DNA from: UBA4416 sp044340865
Lineage (GTDB): Bacteria > Bacteroidota > Bacteroidia > B-17B0 > Aurantibacillaceae
Length of the DNA: 7,872 bases
Assembly (NCBI GenBank): GCA_044340865.1
Contig: JBIISW010000115.1
Coordinates: forward strand, 1-7,872
Direction of reading: 5' to 3'
The translations under genes and the position numbers were made by a program. Under the pieces are notes generated by a model that ran no database searches, was not told the origin of the DNA, and saw only the letters and a program-made list of their open reading frames with translations. Below, one piece after another: positions 1-7,549 of this stretch (positions are counted from its first letter, which is position 1; each line of letters begins with the position of its first letter).

Positions 1-1316
1 TAAATGAAATTAAAAAAAATGAGAAAAAAGCGATTACTATAAATGCTTTGAATCGCACCCTTTCAGTCATTTTAATTGATCATGTTAAAAATCATTATTT
101 AAACTTAGAAATTCTTCGAAAGCATGGGGCGACTTTATCCGATGCGCTTAACGAAGAAAAAAGAGATTCTATCTGCGTTTTAAATGAAACGCCAGAAGTT
201 GATTATTCATTAGCTTTGGCTGAAGGAATAGCACTTGGAAATTATCAATTCATAAAACATAAACCAAGCGGCGTTAAAAAGGCAAATACGTTGAAATCCA
301 TTTCTATCATTGATTCAAAAGTAAATCAACAACACATAATAAATGCTTCTATTGCCATTGATGCAACATTAAAAGCAAGAGATTTAGTTAATGAACCTGT
401 AAACTATTTAAACGCCATTCAACTTTCTCAATCTTTTAAAGAAATGGGAAAAGAAGCGGGCTTTAAAGTAGAGGTTTGTAATAAATCAAAAATTAAACAA
501 CTAAAGATGGGTGGTTTATTAGCTGTAAATCAAGGAAGTGTTGACGAACCAACATTTACTATTATGGAGTACAAACCAAAAAATGCTAAAAATAAAAAGC
601 CGTTTGTTTTAGTAGGAAAAGGTGTTGTGTATGATACTGGCGGACTTAGTTTGAAACCAACTGCTAATAGTATGGACTTAATGAAGTGTGATATGGCAGG
701 CGCTGCGGCTGTAAGTTGCACAATGTATGCCATTGCAAAAGCTAAATTAAATGTTCACGTTATTGCTTTAGTTCCTGCGACCGATAATAGACCTGGATTT
801 AACGCCTTTGCCCCTGGTGACATTATTACAATGATGGATGGAAGCACAGTAGAAATGCTGAATTCAGATGCAGAAGGTAGAATGATTTTGGCTGATGCAT
901 TACATTTTGCAAAACGTTATAATCCTGAAATGGCTATTGAATTATCAACATTAACAGGCGCAGCAGCAGCAGCTATTGGACAATACGGCATTGTGAGTAT
1001 GGGAACAAGCACTGATGAACAAAAAACAAAACTAACGGTTAGCGGACTGCGCATGCACGAACGATTAGTTGAGTTTCCATTTTGGGATGAATATGCTGAA
1101 TTATTAAAATCGGATATCGCTGATCAAAAAAACCTTGGTGGTCCTTATGGAGGAGCTATAACTGCAGGCAAGTTTTTAGAAAAATTCACAAACTATCCTT
1201 ATATGCATTTTGATATTGCTGGCCCTGCTTTCAATACGGCCAAAGATAGTTACCGTGGAAAAGGAGCTACTGGTTATGGCGTAAGATTATTATTTGACTT
1301 TTTCTCAAATTTATAA
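1..1316 (+). CDS. pepA: Leucyl aminopeptidase, M17 family (5' end outside the window)
   Basis: This is a dinuclear-metal aminopeptidase that removes N-terminal residues from peptides in the cytoplasm. The frame (first full codon at 3-5) is open to the left edge, so the gene begins upstream; the TTG at 48 is not the real start. About 437 residues are visible, close to a full-length M17 enzyme, so only a short N-terminal part is missing. Numbering from the TTG, the metal and catalytic residues are all present: K191, D196 and K203 in the GKGVVYDTGG/SLKP region, D215 in KCDMAGA, and D274, E276 and R278 in the signature NSDAEGR. They match E. coli PepA K270, D275, K282, D293, D352, E354 and R356, with one extra residue between K203 and D215. 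The visible N-terminal part is the less conserved regulatory domain. The stop at 1314-1316 lies 3 bp before the next gene, which suggests cotranscription. The family call is secure; peptide preference cannot be read from the sequence. Confidence 0.95.
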   Translation, partial: NEIKKNEKKAITINALNRTLSVILIDHVKNHYLNLEILRKHGATLSDALNEEKRDSICVLNETPEVDYSLALAEGIALGNYQFIKHKPSGVKKANTLKSISIIDSKVNQQHIINASIAIDATLKARDLVNEPVNYLNAIQLSQSFKEMGKEAGFKVEVCNKSKIKQLKMGGLLAVNQGSVDEPTFTIMEYKPKNAKNKKPFVLVGKGVVYDTGGLSLKPTANSMDLMKCDMAGAAAVSCTMYAIAKAKLNVHVIALVPATDNRPGFNAFAPGDIITMMDGSTVEMLNSDAEGRMILADALHFAKRYNPEMAIELSTLTGAAAAAIGQYGIVSMGTSTDEQKTKLTVSGLRMHERLVEFPFWDEYAELLKSDIADQKNLGGPYGGAITAGKFLEKFTNYPYMHFDIAGPAFNTAKDSYRGKGATGYGVRLLFDFFSNL

Positions 1317-1319
1317 GGA

Positions 1320-2426
1320 TTGAAATATTTTGTTGTCATATTTATGTTGTTATGTTGTTCTATGTTAGCACAGCCTAAATCTGAAAGTTTAATCGCAATA
1401 CATTATGATGAAGAATCAAAGTTAGATTTAACGCAGCATGTTTATAAATACAACTTTATTAATTACACTTACATAGGTCGAGAAAAAATAATATCGGTTA
1501 AAGGCCGGTTGAATAATAAAGATTATATCCGCTTAGATAAAGGAAAAAATAGTATTTATAAAAATAGATACTTGATTTCTGCTTCTGGTAACGTGATTGA
1601 TTTACATGAAAAAAAAGTGTTGCATGATGGCAATGCAAGTTTTGTGAAATGCTCTAACGATAGTATTATTTTTTTTACAAATGATTTATTTAAAGGTAAA
1701 TTTTATTCTGTATTTGATATTTCAACTAACGTTTATTCAGAAGTAAAGTCGCTAACCTTTAATCCAATTATAAAGCAAGATGTTGAATTTGATATTTCGG
1801 AAACACCTTATAAATTATTTTATTATCCGAGAGGGAAACAAAAAGTTTTGATTTTAAAAGATGCAGGGCACGGATGTTCTAATTTACTCAATAAACAAAA
1901 CGACATCCCGATTTATTGGATTGATCAAGATAATTTCATCTTCCCAAATGTAAAAATATCAAATATAGAAGGAGTCATTCAAAAGTGTAATCTTAAAACA
2001 AATCAAATCAATGATATTGGTAAGTTTAGTTCACTAGCATCAAATGATTGTAATTTTAATTTCACAAACTCTGGTGAATCTGCACAACTAGAATTTTGTT
2101 TTAAAGACAAAATTTATAAAATTAATTTATTACAAGAGAGCATGGAGCAACTTGAAATGAAAAATTTGAGCAATGGATTTTCAGCTTCTATTACATTTGA
2201 TTCAAAGGGAAGACGCGTTTTTTATAATCGTAAAGAAGTAGGGATTCTCAATTTTGCATTGAGTAACGCTGTTACATCCGCAAACTACTTTGCTGCAGTC
2301 AAAGACATTGTAGTGGGGGGAGACTATTTTCAAAATGGACTGTCCGTATATAACCTACACCAATTAAAATGGGAGATTATTAAAGCTGATGAAATTGCTT
2401 CTTTAGTTGGATGGATAAATAATTAA
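1320..2426 (+). CDS. Exported protein of unknown function, possible beta-propeller
   Basis: I do not recognise this 368-residue protein. Residues 1-18 look like a Sec signal peptide: Lys at 2, a hydrophobic core (FVVIFMLL), then SMLAQ with likely cleavage near A17/Q18. C12 and C13 lack a proper lipobox (no small residue before the Cys), so a lipoprotein is unlikely. The mature part alternates short hydrophobic strands with polar turns, for example around residues 80-100, 112-142, 197-235, 256-280 and 295-355. Several segments have the form 'strand, turn, I/VY-x-hydrophobic', as in beta-propeller blades; this is inference by eye. Five cysteines remain in the mature chain (111, 186, 223, 244, 260). 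The start appears to be TTG at 1320: an in-frame TAA sits two codons upstream, and the next ATG (1344, residue 9) would remove half the signal peptide. It lies 3 bp after pepA and 19 bp before pdxA, so it is probably cotranscribed with both. The secretion call is fairly good; the fold is a guess. Confidence 0.8.
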   Translation: MKYFVVIFMLLCCSMLAQPKSESLIAIHYDEESKLDLTQHVYKYNFINYTYIGREKIISVKGRLNNKDYIRLDKGKNSIYKNRYLISASGNVIDLHEKKVLHDGNASFVKCSNDSIIFFTNDLFKGKFYSVFDISTNVYSEVKSLTFNPIIKQDVEFDISETPYKLFYYPRGKQKVLILKDAGHGCSNLLNKQNDIPIYWIDQDNFIFPNVKISNIEGVIQKCNLKTNQINDIGKFSSLASNDCNFNFTNSGESAQLEFCFKDKIYKINLLQESMEQLEMKNLSNGFSASITFDSKGRRVFYNRKEVGILNFALSNAVTSANYFAAVKDIVVGGDYFQNGLSVYNLHQLKWEIIKADEIASLVGWINN

Positions 2427-2445
2427 TTAATGTAATTAAAAAATT

Positions 2446-3498
2446 ATGATAGAAAATAAAGTAATTGTAGGGATTTCTCAAGGAGACATCAACGGTATTG
2501 GACTTGAGATTATATTAAAAACTTTAATAGAGCCTGAAATTTCGGAAATATGTATTCCTGTGTTATTTAGTTCACAAAAAACGGTTTCCTACTTTCGAAA
2601 AGCATTGAGCTTGGAAGATTTTAATTTTAATTCTTTGCGTGATTTTAAAGAACTTCACACCAAGAAACCAAATGTATTTATTTGCTACGAAGAAGAAGTT
2701 TTAATTGAGGTGGGTAAAGCATCTGTTGATAGCGGTAAATACGCAAAATTAGCATTAGAACAAGCAACAACTGCCTTAATTGAAAAAAAAATAGACGTAC
2801 TTGTAACAGCTCCAATTAATAAGCACGCCATGCAAGAAGCAGGATTCAATTATCCAGGCCACACTGAGTATTTGGGTGAAAAACTTGGTGGAAAACCTCT
2901 GATGTTATTGTGTGCTGATAAATTAAGAGTGGCGGTTGTTTCTGGCCATGTCGCCATTAAAGATGTTGCACAATCAATTACAGAACAAAATGTATTGGTA
3001 AAAATTGAACAATTAAATAATTCACTCATAAAAGATTTTGGAATAAGAAAACCAAAAATTGCTGTACTGGGACTTAATCCTCATGCTGGTGAAAACGGAA
3101 AAATGGGTAATGAAGAAGAGATGGCCATTTCGCCAGCTATAAGAAAAGCTCAAGAAACGATGTTTGTACATGGACCTTATTCTGCTGATGGTTTCTTTGG
3201 AAACAATACACAATCACAGTTTGATGGTGTGTTAGCGATGTATCACGATCAAGGACTCATTCCATTTAAAACATTAGCATTTAATAATGGCGTTAATTTT
3301 ACAGCAGGTTTAAACTATATTCGAACATCTCCTGACCATGGAACAGCCTATGAGATTGCAGGAAAGAATATGGCCGATGCCTCCTCGTTCCGAGAATCAA
3401 TTTATGCTGCAATTGATATTTTTAAAAACAGACAACTCTATGCAGAAATATCAGCTAACCCTCTTATAAGCAATCCTACGAAGAAGGAAAGAAGTTAA
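2446..3498 (+). CDS. pdxA: 4-hydroxythreonine-4-phosphate dehydrogenase PdxA
   Basis: PdxA oxidises 4-phosphohydroxy-L-threonine with NAD(P)+; the product loses CO2 to give the aminoacetone phosphate that PdxJ condenses with deoxyxylulose phosphate in the DXP-dependent route to pyridoxal phosphate. It is a cytosolic homodimer. The 350-residue length is normal for Bacteroidota. Visible motifs in order are GISQGDINGIG (9-19), TAPINKHAM (121-129), PGHTEYLGE (137-145), SGHVAIKDV (166-174), GLNPHAGENG (209-218), YSADGFF (245-251), MYHDQGLIPFK (265-275) and RTSPDHGTAYE (293-303). The three metal-binding histidines are H168, H213 and H267, matching E. coli H166, H211 and H266. The ATG at 2446 follows an A/T-rich 19-bp gap with no Shine-Dalgarno, usual for this phylum. 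PdxJ is not in the window. The 116-bp gap after it suggests that it ends the left transcription unit. Confidence 0.97.
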   Translation: MIENKVIVGISQGDINGIGLEIILKTLIEPEISEICIPVLFSSQKTVSYFRKALSLEDFNFNSLRDFKELHTKKPNVFICYEEEVLIEVGKASVDSGKYAKLALEQATTALIEKKIDVLVTAPINKHAMQEAGFNYPGHTEYLGEKLGGKPLMLLCADKLRVAVVSGHVAIKDVAQSITEQNVLVKIEQLNNSLIKDFGIRKPKIAVLGLNPHAGENGKMGNEEEMAISPAIRKAQETMFVHGPYSADGFFGNNTQSQFDGVLAMYHDQGLIPFKTLAFNNGVNFTAGLNYIRTSPDHGTAYEIAGKNMADASSFRESIYAAIDIFKNRQLYAEISANPLISNPTKKERS

Positions 3499-3536
3499 GT
3501 TAGTTAACCATTTTTTTCAATTAAGAAATTAAAACT

Positions 3537-3581
3537 TTAACACATTTTAAGACTAAAATCGCTTAATTCTTGCTGTGTTAA
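3537..3581. repeat. 8-bp inverted repeat around the first direct-repeat copy
   Basis: TTAACACA at 3537-3544 is the exact reverse complement of TGTGTTAA at 3574-3581, with 29 bp between the arms. A shorter pair, TTAAG (3547-3551) and CTTAA (3562-3566), is nested inside. The stem is A/T-rich and not followed by a T-run, so it is a poor terminator; an operator-like site or chance in A/T-rich DNA are both possible. Confidence 0.5.
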
Positions 3582-3592
3582 GACTAAAATCG
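3547..3592 (+). repeat. Two 15-bp direct repeats 31 bp apart upstream of uppS
   Basis: The sequence TTAAGACTAAAATCG occurs exactly at 3547-3561 and again at 3578-3592. The bases after each copy are partly similar (CTTAATTCTTG and TAAATTCGTCG), so this may be a degenerate tandem duplication of about 31 bp. The spacing is close to three helical turns, so both copies would face the same side of the DNA. The second copy directly abuts the likely -7 element at 3593. A regulator-binding site or a duplicated promoter are both possible; the repeat is seen directly, its role is inferred. Confidence 0.85.
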
Positions 3593-3600
3593 TAAATTCG
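3570..3600 (+). promoter_or_regulatory. Putative Bacteroidota-type promoter for uppS-bamA-ompH
   Basis: TTG at 3570-3572 is followed after 20 bp by TAAATTCG at 3593-3600. The known Bacteroidota primary-sigma consensus is TTTG, 17-23 bp, TAnnTTTG; the -7 box here differs at one position (C for T) and the upstream box has TTG preceded by C. Transcription would begin about 5-8 bp after the box, giving a leader of roughly 10 bases or less before the ATG at 3615. Assigned from sequence match and position only. Confidence 0.5.
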
Positions 3601-3614
3601 TCGTTCATTAAATA

Positions 3615-4355
3615 ATGAATCAAACAGAACAAATAAATTTATCTGCTGTGCCAAAACACATTGCTATCATTATGGATGGGAATGGACGTTGGGCTAAACA
3701 ACAAGGTGAAAATCGTATCTATGGACATTATGAAGGTGTTAACTCGGTAAGAAGTGTTGTTGAAGGAGCGGGTGAGGTAGGTGTAAAATATCTTACATTA
3801 TATGCATTCAGCACTGAAAATTGGAATAGACCAAAAGAAGAGGTAGACGCTTTAATGGAATTGCTTGTTTCAACTATAAGTATGGAAACTGCTGAATTGC
3901 ATAAAAAAAATGTGCGATTAATGGCGATTGGAAATGTAAAAAGTTTACCTCAATCTTGTATTGATGAGTTGAACGAATCCATAAACATGACGGCGAACAA
4001 TACAGGACTTACACTTGTGTTAGCGTTAAGTTATTCTGCCAAGTGGGAAATTTTAAATGCAGTGAAACAAATTGCTTCTAAAGTTAAAAGTAATGAATTA
4101 ACTATTGATGATATTTCAGAGTTAGAATTTGAAAACAACCTTTGCACTTCTAGCATTCCAGACCCCGAATTAATGATAAGAACGAGTGGTGAACATAGAA
4201 TTAGTAATTTTTTATTATGGCAGTTGGCTTATTCTGAGTTTTACTTTACAGAAACACTTTGGCCTGATTTTAGAAAAAAAGATTTATTTACAGCTATATT
4301 AAATTATCAAAACAGAGAAAGACGATTTGGTAAAACAAGTGAACAATTATTATAA
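3615..4355 (+). CDS. uppS: Isoprenyl transferase (undecaprenyl diphosphate synthase)
   Basis: This cis-prenyltransferase adds eight isopentenyl units to farnesyl diphosphate to give C55 undecaprenyl diphosphate, the precursor of the lipid carrier for peptidoglycan and surface glycans. It acts in the cytosol at the inner membrane face. The 246-residue length is typical. Visible motifs are HIAIIMDGNGRWAKQQG (15-31) with catalytic D21, GH at 37-38, LTLYAFSTENWNRP (60-73), ALSYSAKWEI (137-146), and DPELMIRTSGEHRISNFLLW (183-202). D21, H38, R189, R195, S197 and E208 correspond at a constant offset of five to E. coli D26, H43, R194, R200, S202 and E213. Lys at 143 replaces the Arg commonly found in the Y-S/G-x-R-x-E-I motif, a conservative change. 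The ATG at 3615 is preceded by an A/T-rich leader without Shine-Dalgarno. bamA starts 7 bp after the stop, so the two are very likely cotranscribed. C55 product length is assumed from the family. Confidence 0.96.
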   Translation: MNQTEQINLSAVPKHIAIIMDGNGRWAKQQGENRIYGHYEGVNSVRSVVEGAGEVGVKYLTLYAFSTENWNRPKEEVDALMELLVSTISMETAELHKKNVRLMAIGNVKSLPQSCIDELNESINMTANNTGLTLVLALSYSAKWEILNAVKQIASKVKSNELTIDDISELEFENNLCTSSIPDPELMIRTSGEHRISNFLLWQLAYSEFYFTETLWPDFRKKDLFTAILNYQNRERRFGKTSEQLL

Positions 4356-4362
4356 CGTATTC

Positions 4363-6933
4363 ATGACAATTACTAAAACCGTATATCTTATTTCTTTTTT
4401 TCTGACATCCATGATTGGCTTTTCTCAGATTACGGGTAATACTACCTATGCTATGGATTCTATCAATTGGGAAAAGCCTACAGATTATACGATTGCAGGC
4501 ATTCAAATAGAATGTTCACAGTTTACAGATAAAAATGTGGTTCGTTTACTTTCTGGATTAACCATTGATGATAAGATTCAAATACCTGGCGATAAAATAG
4601 GAGAAGCTATTAAAAATCTTTGGAAACAAGGACTTTTTGAAGATGTTAAAATTTATTTAGAAAAGACGATTGGAGATAAAGCTTTTTTAAAAATTGAGGT
4701 GATTGATAAGCCAAAGCTTACTAAATTTTCATTTAATCATGTGGTTAAAAAAAATGATGCCGATGAGATTCGTACAAAAATAAGATTTGTTACCGGCAAA
4801 GTGGTTACTGATTATACATTGGGCTTCATTAAAAATACGGTTAAAGATCATTATATCAATAAAGGTTTTTATAACACCACAGTTGACATTATTTCTCAAC
4901 CTGATAAATTAACTAAAACACCTCATGTAATTGTTGCGATTAATGTTGTTAAAGGAAAAAAAGTTCGCATCAAAAATTTAAACATTGAAGGTAATACCGT
5001 AATTAAAACGTGGAAACTTCGTCACAAAATGAAGGATAGTAAGCCATTTCGCGCGTATAATCCATTTAATTCAGGAAAATATTTGGAAGAAAATTTAGAA
5101 AAAGATTTGCCATCGATTATTGCCAAATACAATAGCAAAGGATACAGAGATGCTCGCATTGTAAAAGACACTGTATATTTTATAGCAAAAAACAGAGTTA
5201 ATATTGATATTAAAATTGATGAAGGACATAGGTATTATTTCGGAAAAATTAATTGGCTTGGAAATGCAAAATACAGAAGCGGTCAATTAGATACAATTTT
5301 AAATATCAAACAAGGTGAAGTTTTTGATCAAACTCATTTAGATCAAAAGCTATATATGAATCCAACAGGATATGATATTTCATCGTTGTATATGGATGAT
5401 GGGTATTTATTTTTTAATATCACTCCACAAGAAGTAAATATTCATAATGATACGATTGATTTAGACATACACATGTACGAAGGTAAACAAGCTACCATAA
5501 ATAAAGTAACTGTTATGGGAAATTCGAAAACGAATGACCATGTTATTTATCGTGAAATCAGAACAAGGCCGGGGCAATTATTTCGTCGTTCAGATATTAT
5601 TAGAACACAGCGAGAATTAAGCCAGCTTGGCTATTTTGATCCTGAAAAATTAGGAGTTACACCAACACCTAATGCGGCTGATGGTACTGTAGATATTGAA
5701 TACAGAGTTGAAGAAAAACCATCCGATCAGGTTGAACTTTCTGGTGGTTGGGGCGGTGGCCGTGTGGTTGGAACATTGGGATTGTCTTTTAATAATTTTT
5801 CAATGCGTAATATTTTTAAACCATCTTCATGGAGTCCACTTCCAACTGGAGATGGACAAAAATTTAGTATACGCGCACAAACAAATGGAGTTTTTTATCA
5901 ATCATATAACTTATCGTTTACTGAGCCTTGGCTTGGAGGAAAAAAACCAAACTCTTTGAGTGTTTCAGCGTTCCATTCTCGATTTAATCAAACTGGTGAA
6001 AAAAAATATTCTACTGATGCAGAAGGAAATAAAATCATTAATCCACTGAGAAGCACCATGTTTATTTCTGGTGCATCTGTTGGATTTGGTAAGAGATTAA
6101 AAAAGCCAGACGACTTTTTTTCATTATATACGGAAGCAAGTTATCAGTATTATGAATTACTGAATTATCCATATTTTATTTTAGCTAATGGTTATGCTAA
6201 TGATTTTAATTGCAAAATTAATATCACACGTAATAGTATCGATGCTCCTATATTTCCAAAAAACGGATCTAACTTTTCCTTGTTAGGACAATTTACACCT
6301 CCATATTCTTTGTTTAATGGTGTAAATTATACGACGGCTTCCATGTCTGAAAAGTATAAATTTATTGAATACCAGAAATTTAAATTTACAGCCGAATGGT
6401 ATACACAATTAACGAATCAAAAAGCAGGAGAGGGGAAAGAAGCACGTAATTTAGTTTTACGAACTAAAATTGGTTATGGAATTTTAGGGATGTATAATAA
6501 GAAAGTTGGAGTCTCTCCTTTTGAGCGTTATTATATGGGTGGAAGTGGCTTAAGTGGTTTTCAAAATTTTGTTGCACGTGAAATAATTGGATTAAGAGGC
6601 TATACAGATAATTCCATTTCAAGTTCTCAAGGTGATCCTATATGCGCGCGTTATACCATGGAATTAAGATATCCGATTTCATTAAATCCACAAGCTACTA
6701 TATTTGTATTGGGTTTTGCAGAAGCTGGAAATACGTGGGCAAAGTATAAAGATTTTAATCCATTTGCAGTGAAACGAAGTGCAGGTTTTGGATTAAGAGT
6801 GTTTTTACCCATGTTTGGATTGTTAGGTTTAGATTATGGTTGGGGCTTTGATAACATTCCAGGTAATCCAAATTCAGGAAACGGGAAGGGTCAGTTCCAT
6901 TTTACCTTAGGTGCTCAATTAGGCGAATTGTAG
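4363..6933 (+). CDS. bamA: BamA, outer-membrane protein assembly factor (Omp85 family)
   Basis: BamA is the outer-membrane insertase that folds beta-barrel proteins. I chose ATG 4363 (856 residues): it follows the uppS stop by 7 bp and opens straight into a signal peptide (MTITKTVYLISFF...GFSQ, cleavage near 21/22). A TTG at 4327 in the same frame would overlap uppS by 29 bp and put a polar stretch before the signal peptide. Five POTRA-like domains follow at about 42-118, 119-201, 202-292, 293-378 and 379-452; the boundaries show the recurring pattern 'hydrophobic strand ... xGN', as in NLNIEGN, INWLGN and VTVMGN. The barrel runs from about 456 (VELSGGWGGG) to the end. The Omp85 loop motif is LRGY at 744-747, equivalent to VRGF. 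The last strand reads QFHFTLGAQLGEL, so the final residue is Leu, not the usual aromatic. Length agrees with Bacteroidota BamA. Downstream chaperone genes fit its role. Confidence 0.96.
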   Translation: MTITKTVYLISFFLTSMIGFSQITGNTTYAMDSINWEKPTDYTIAGIQIECSQFTDKNVVRLLSGLTIDDKIQIPGDKIGEAIKNLWKQGLFEDVKIYLEKTIGDKAFLKIEVIDKPKLTKFSFNHVVKKNDADEIRTKIRFVTGKVVTDYTLGFIKNTVKDHYINKGFYNTTVDIISQPDKLTKTPHVIVAINVVKGKKVRIKNLNIEGNTVIKTWKLRHKMKDSKPFRAYNPFNSGKYLEENLEKDLPSIIAKYNSKGYRDARIVKDTVYFIAKNRVNIDIKIDEGHRYYFGKINWLGNAKYRSGQLDTILNIKQGEVFDQTHLDQKLYMNPTGYDISSLYMDDGYLFFNITPQEVNIHNDTIDLDIHMYEGKQATINKVTVMGNSKTNDHVIYREIRTRPGQLFRRSDIIRTQRELSQLGYFDPEKLGVTPTPNAADGTVDIEYRVEEKPSDQVELSGGWGGGRVVGTLGLSFNNFSMRNIFKPSSWSPLPTGDGQKFSIRAQTNGVFYQSYNLSFTEPWLGGKKPNSLSVSAFHSRFNQTGEKKYSTDAEGNKIINPLRSTMFISGASVGFGKRLKKPDDFFSLYTEASYQYYELLNYPYFILANGYANDFNCKINITRNSIDAPIFPKNGSNFSLLGQFTPPYSLFNGVNYTTASMSEKYKFIEYQKFKFTAEWYTQLTNQKAGEGKEARNLVLRTKIGYGILGMYNKKVGVSPFERYYMGGSGLSGFQNFVAREIIGLRGYTDNSISSSQGDPICARYTMELRYPISLNPQATIFVLGFAEAGNTWAKYKDFNPFAVKRSAGFGLRVFLPMFGLLGLDYGWGFDNIPGNPNSGNGKGQFHFTLGAQLGEL

Positions 6934-6993
6934 TGGGATTAAATTTTAAAAAATATATGTAACTTGTCACCCAGTTTGATTTAATAATTTAAA
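6934..6993. other. Intergenic gap between bamA and the first ompH-like gene
   Basis: This 60-bp A/T-rich gap has no hairpin that would stop transcription. A TTG (6964-6966) with TAATTTAA (6985-6992) 18 bp later resembles a promoter only weakly (two mismatches in the -7 box) and would leave almost no leader. The chaperone genes are therefore probably read through from bamA, though an internal promoter cannot be excluded. Confidence 0.5.
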
Positions 6994-7518
6994 ATGAAAA
7001 AAATGAAAAATGTATTATTCACTGCCTTAACAATTATTATTTCAATGACTGCTGTTGCTCAAAAAACAGGATTTGTTGATACGGATTACATTTTATCTCG
7101 CATTCCTGAATACAAAGCAGCACAAGCTGAAATTGATAAAACTTCGATTGATTGGCAAAAAGAAATTGAATTGAAATATAGTGAAATTGATAAGTTATAT
7201 AAAATCTATAAAGCTGAATCGGTCTTGTTAACCGACGATATGAAGAAGAAACGCGAGAACGAAATCATCAATAAAGAAAAAGAAGCAAAAGAATTACAAA
7301 AATCTCGTTTTGGCGTGGATGGAGAATTATTTAAAAAACGTATGGAATTAGTGAAACCAATTCAAGACAAAGTATTTAGTGCGGTGAAACAAGTTGCTGA
7401 AAAAAGTGGATTAGCTTTTATTTTTGACAAAGCTGGTCAAGTATCACTATTATACTCCAATAGCAAGTATGATAAGAGTGAAGACGTCTTAACGTTTATG
7501 GGTTATAATAAAAAATAA
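6994..7518 (+). CDS. OmpH/Skp family periplasmic chaperone, first copy
   Basis: Skp-like proteins form a trimeric 'jellyfish' in the periplasm that holds unfolded outer-membrane proteins on their way to BamA. The 174-residue product has a signal peptide (MKKMKNVLFTALTIIISMTAVAQ, cleavage probably after A22), a first body strand with the OmpH-type start KTGFVDTDYILSRIPEY (24-40), a long charged helical arm rich in K and E from about 41 to 128 that is likely coiled coil, and a closing body segment GLAFIFDKAGQVSLLYSNS (139-157). Length and layout agree with the family (E. coli Skp is about 160 residues). The ATG at 6994 is followed by another at 7003; the first is preferred for the better basic N-terminus, but both would be exported. 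Placement after bamA and before a second OmpH-like gene is usual for the phylum. ompH or skp would both be reasonable names; I leave the symbol open because of the two copies. Confidence 0.92.
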   Translation: MKKMKNVLFTALTIIISMTAVAQKTGFVDTDYILSRIPEYKAAQAEIDKTSIDWQKEIELKYSEIDKLYKIYKAESVLLTDDMKKKRENEIINKEKEAKELQKSRFGVDGELFKKRMELVKPIQDKVFSAVKQVAEKSGLAFIFDKAGQVSLLYSNSKYDKSEDVLTFMGYNKK

Positions 7519-7549
7519 GTATTAATAAATAATAAATAAAAAAACAGAA
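7519..7549. other. Short gap between the two OmpH-like genes
   Basis: This 31-bp stretch is almost pure A/T, with no hairpin or promoter that I can see. It fits an operon junction with an A-rich translation leader before the ATG at 7550. Confidence 0.5.

Larger units (their letters stand above)
3499..3614. other. Intergenic region between pdxA and uppS
   Basis: This 116-bp stretch is the longest non-coding segment in the window. It is very A/T-rich and holds a T-run (3511-3517), a pair of 15-bp direct repeats, an inverted repeat and a promoter-like sequence, each listed separately. I see no G/C-rich hairpin followed by a T-run, so there is no clear intrinsic terminator for pdxA, and no reading frame or tRNA. 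Confidence 0.8.

Noticed and set aside
959..971. GCA trinucleotide run
   Set aside because: It encodes the alanines of TGAAAAAIG in the aminopeptidase, a normal part of the family's active-site region, not a notable repeat.
48..1316. TTG at 48 as the start of the aminopeptidase
   Set aside because: The same frame is open back to the window edge with plausible coding sequence, and an M17 enzyme needs more N-terminal residues; the gene is simply cut by the edge.
3022..3213. Reverse-strand frames opposite pdxA, and similar ones opposite pepA, uppS, bamA and the second ompH-like gene
   Set aside because: Each is short, lies opposite a well-supported gene, and has no recognisable motif; they are by-products of base composition.
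3499..3536. Intrinsic terminator after pdxA at the T-run 3511-3517
   Set aside because: The bases before the T-run (AGTTAGTTAACC) form no stable G/C-rich stem.
4327..4362. N-terminal extension of BamA from TTG 4327
   Set aside because: It overlaps the end of uppS by 29 bp and places a polar stretch before a good signal peptide that begins at ATG 4363.
5696..5959. An 87-codon frame inside bamA on the + strand
   Set aside because: It lies fully within the strongly conserved POTRA5/barrel coding sequence in another frame and shows no family features.
6964..6992. Separate promoter for the ompH-like genes
   Set aside because: The -7 candidate has two mismatches in the core and would leave almost no leader; too weak to list as a feature.
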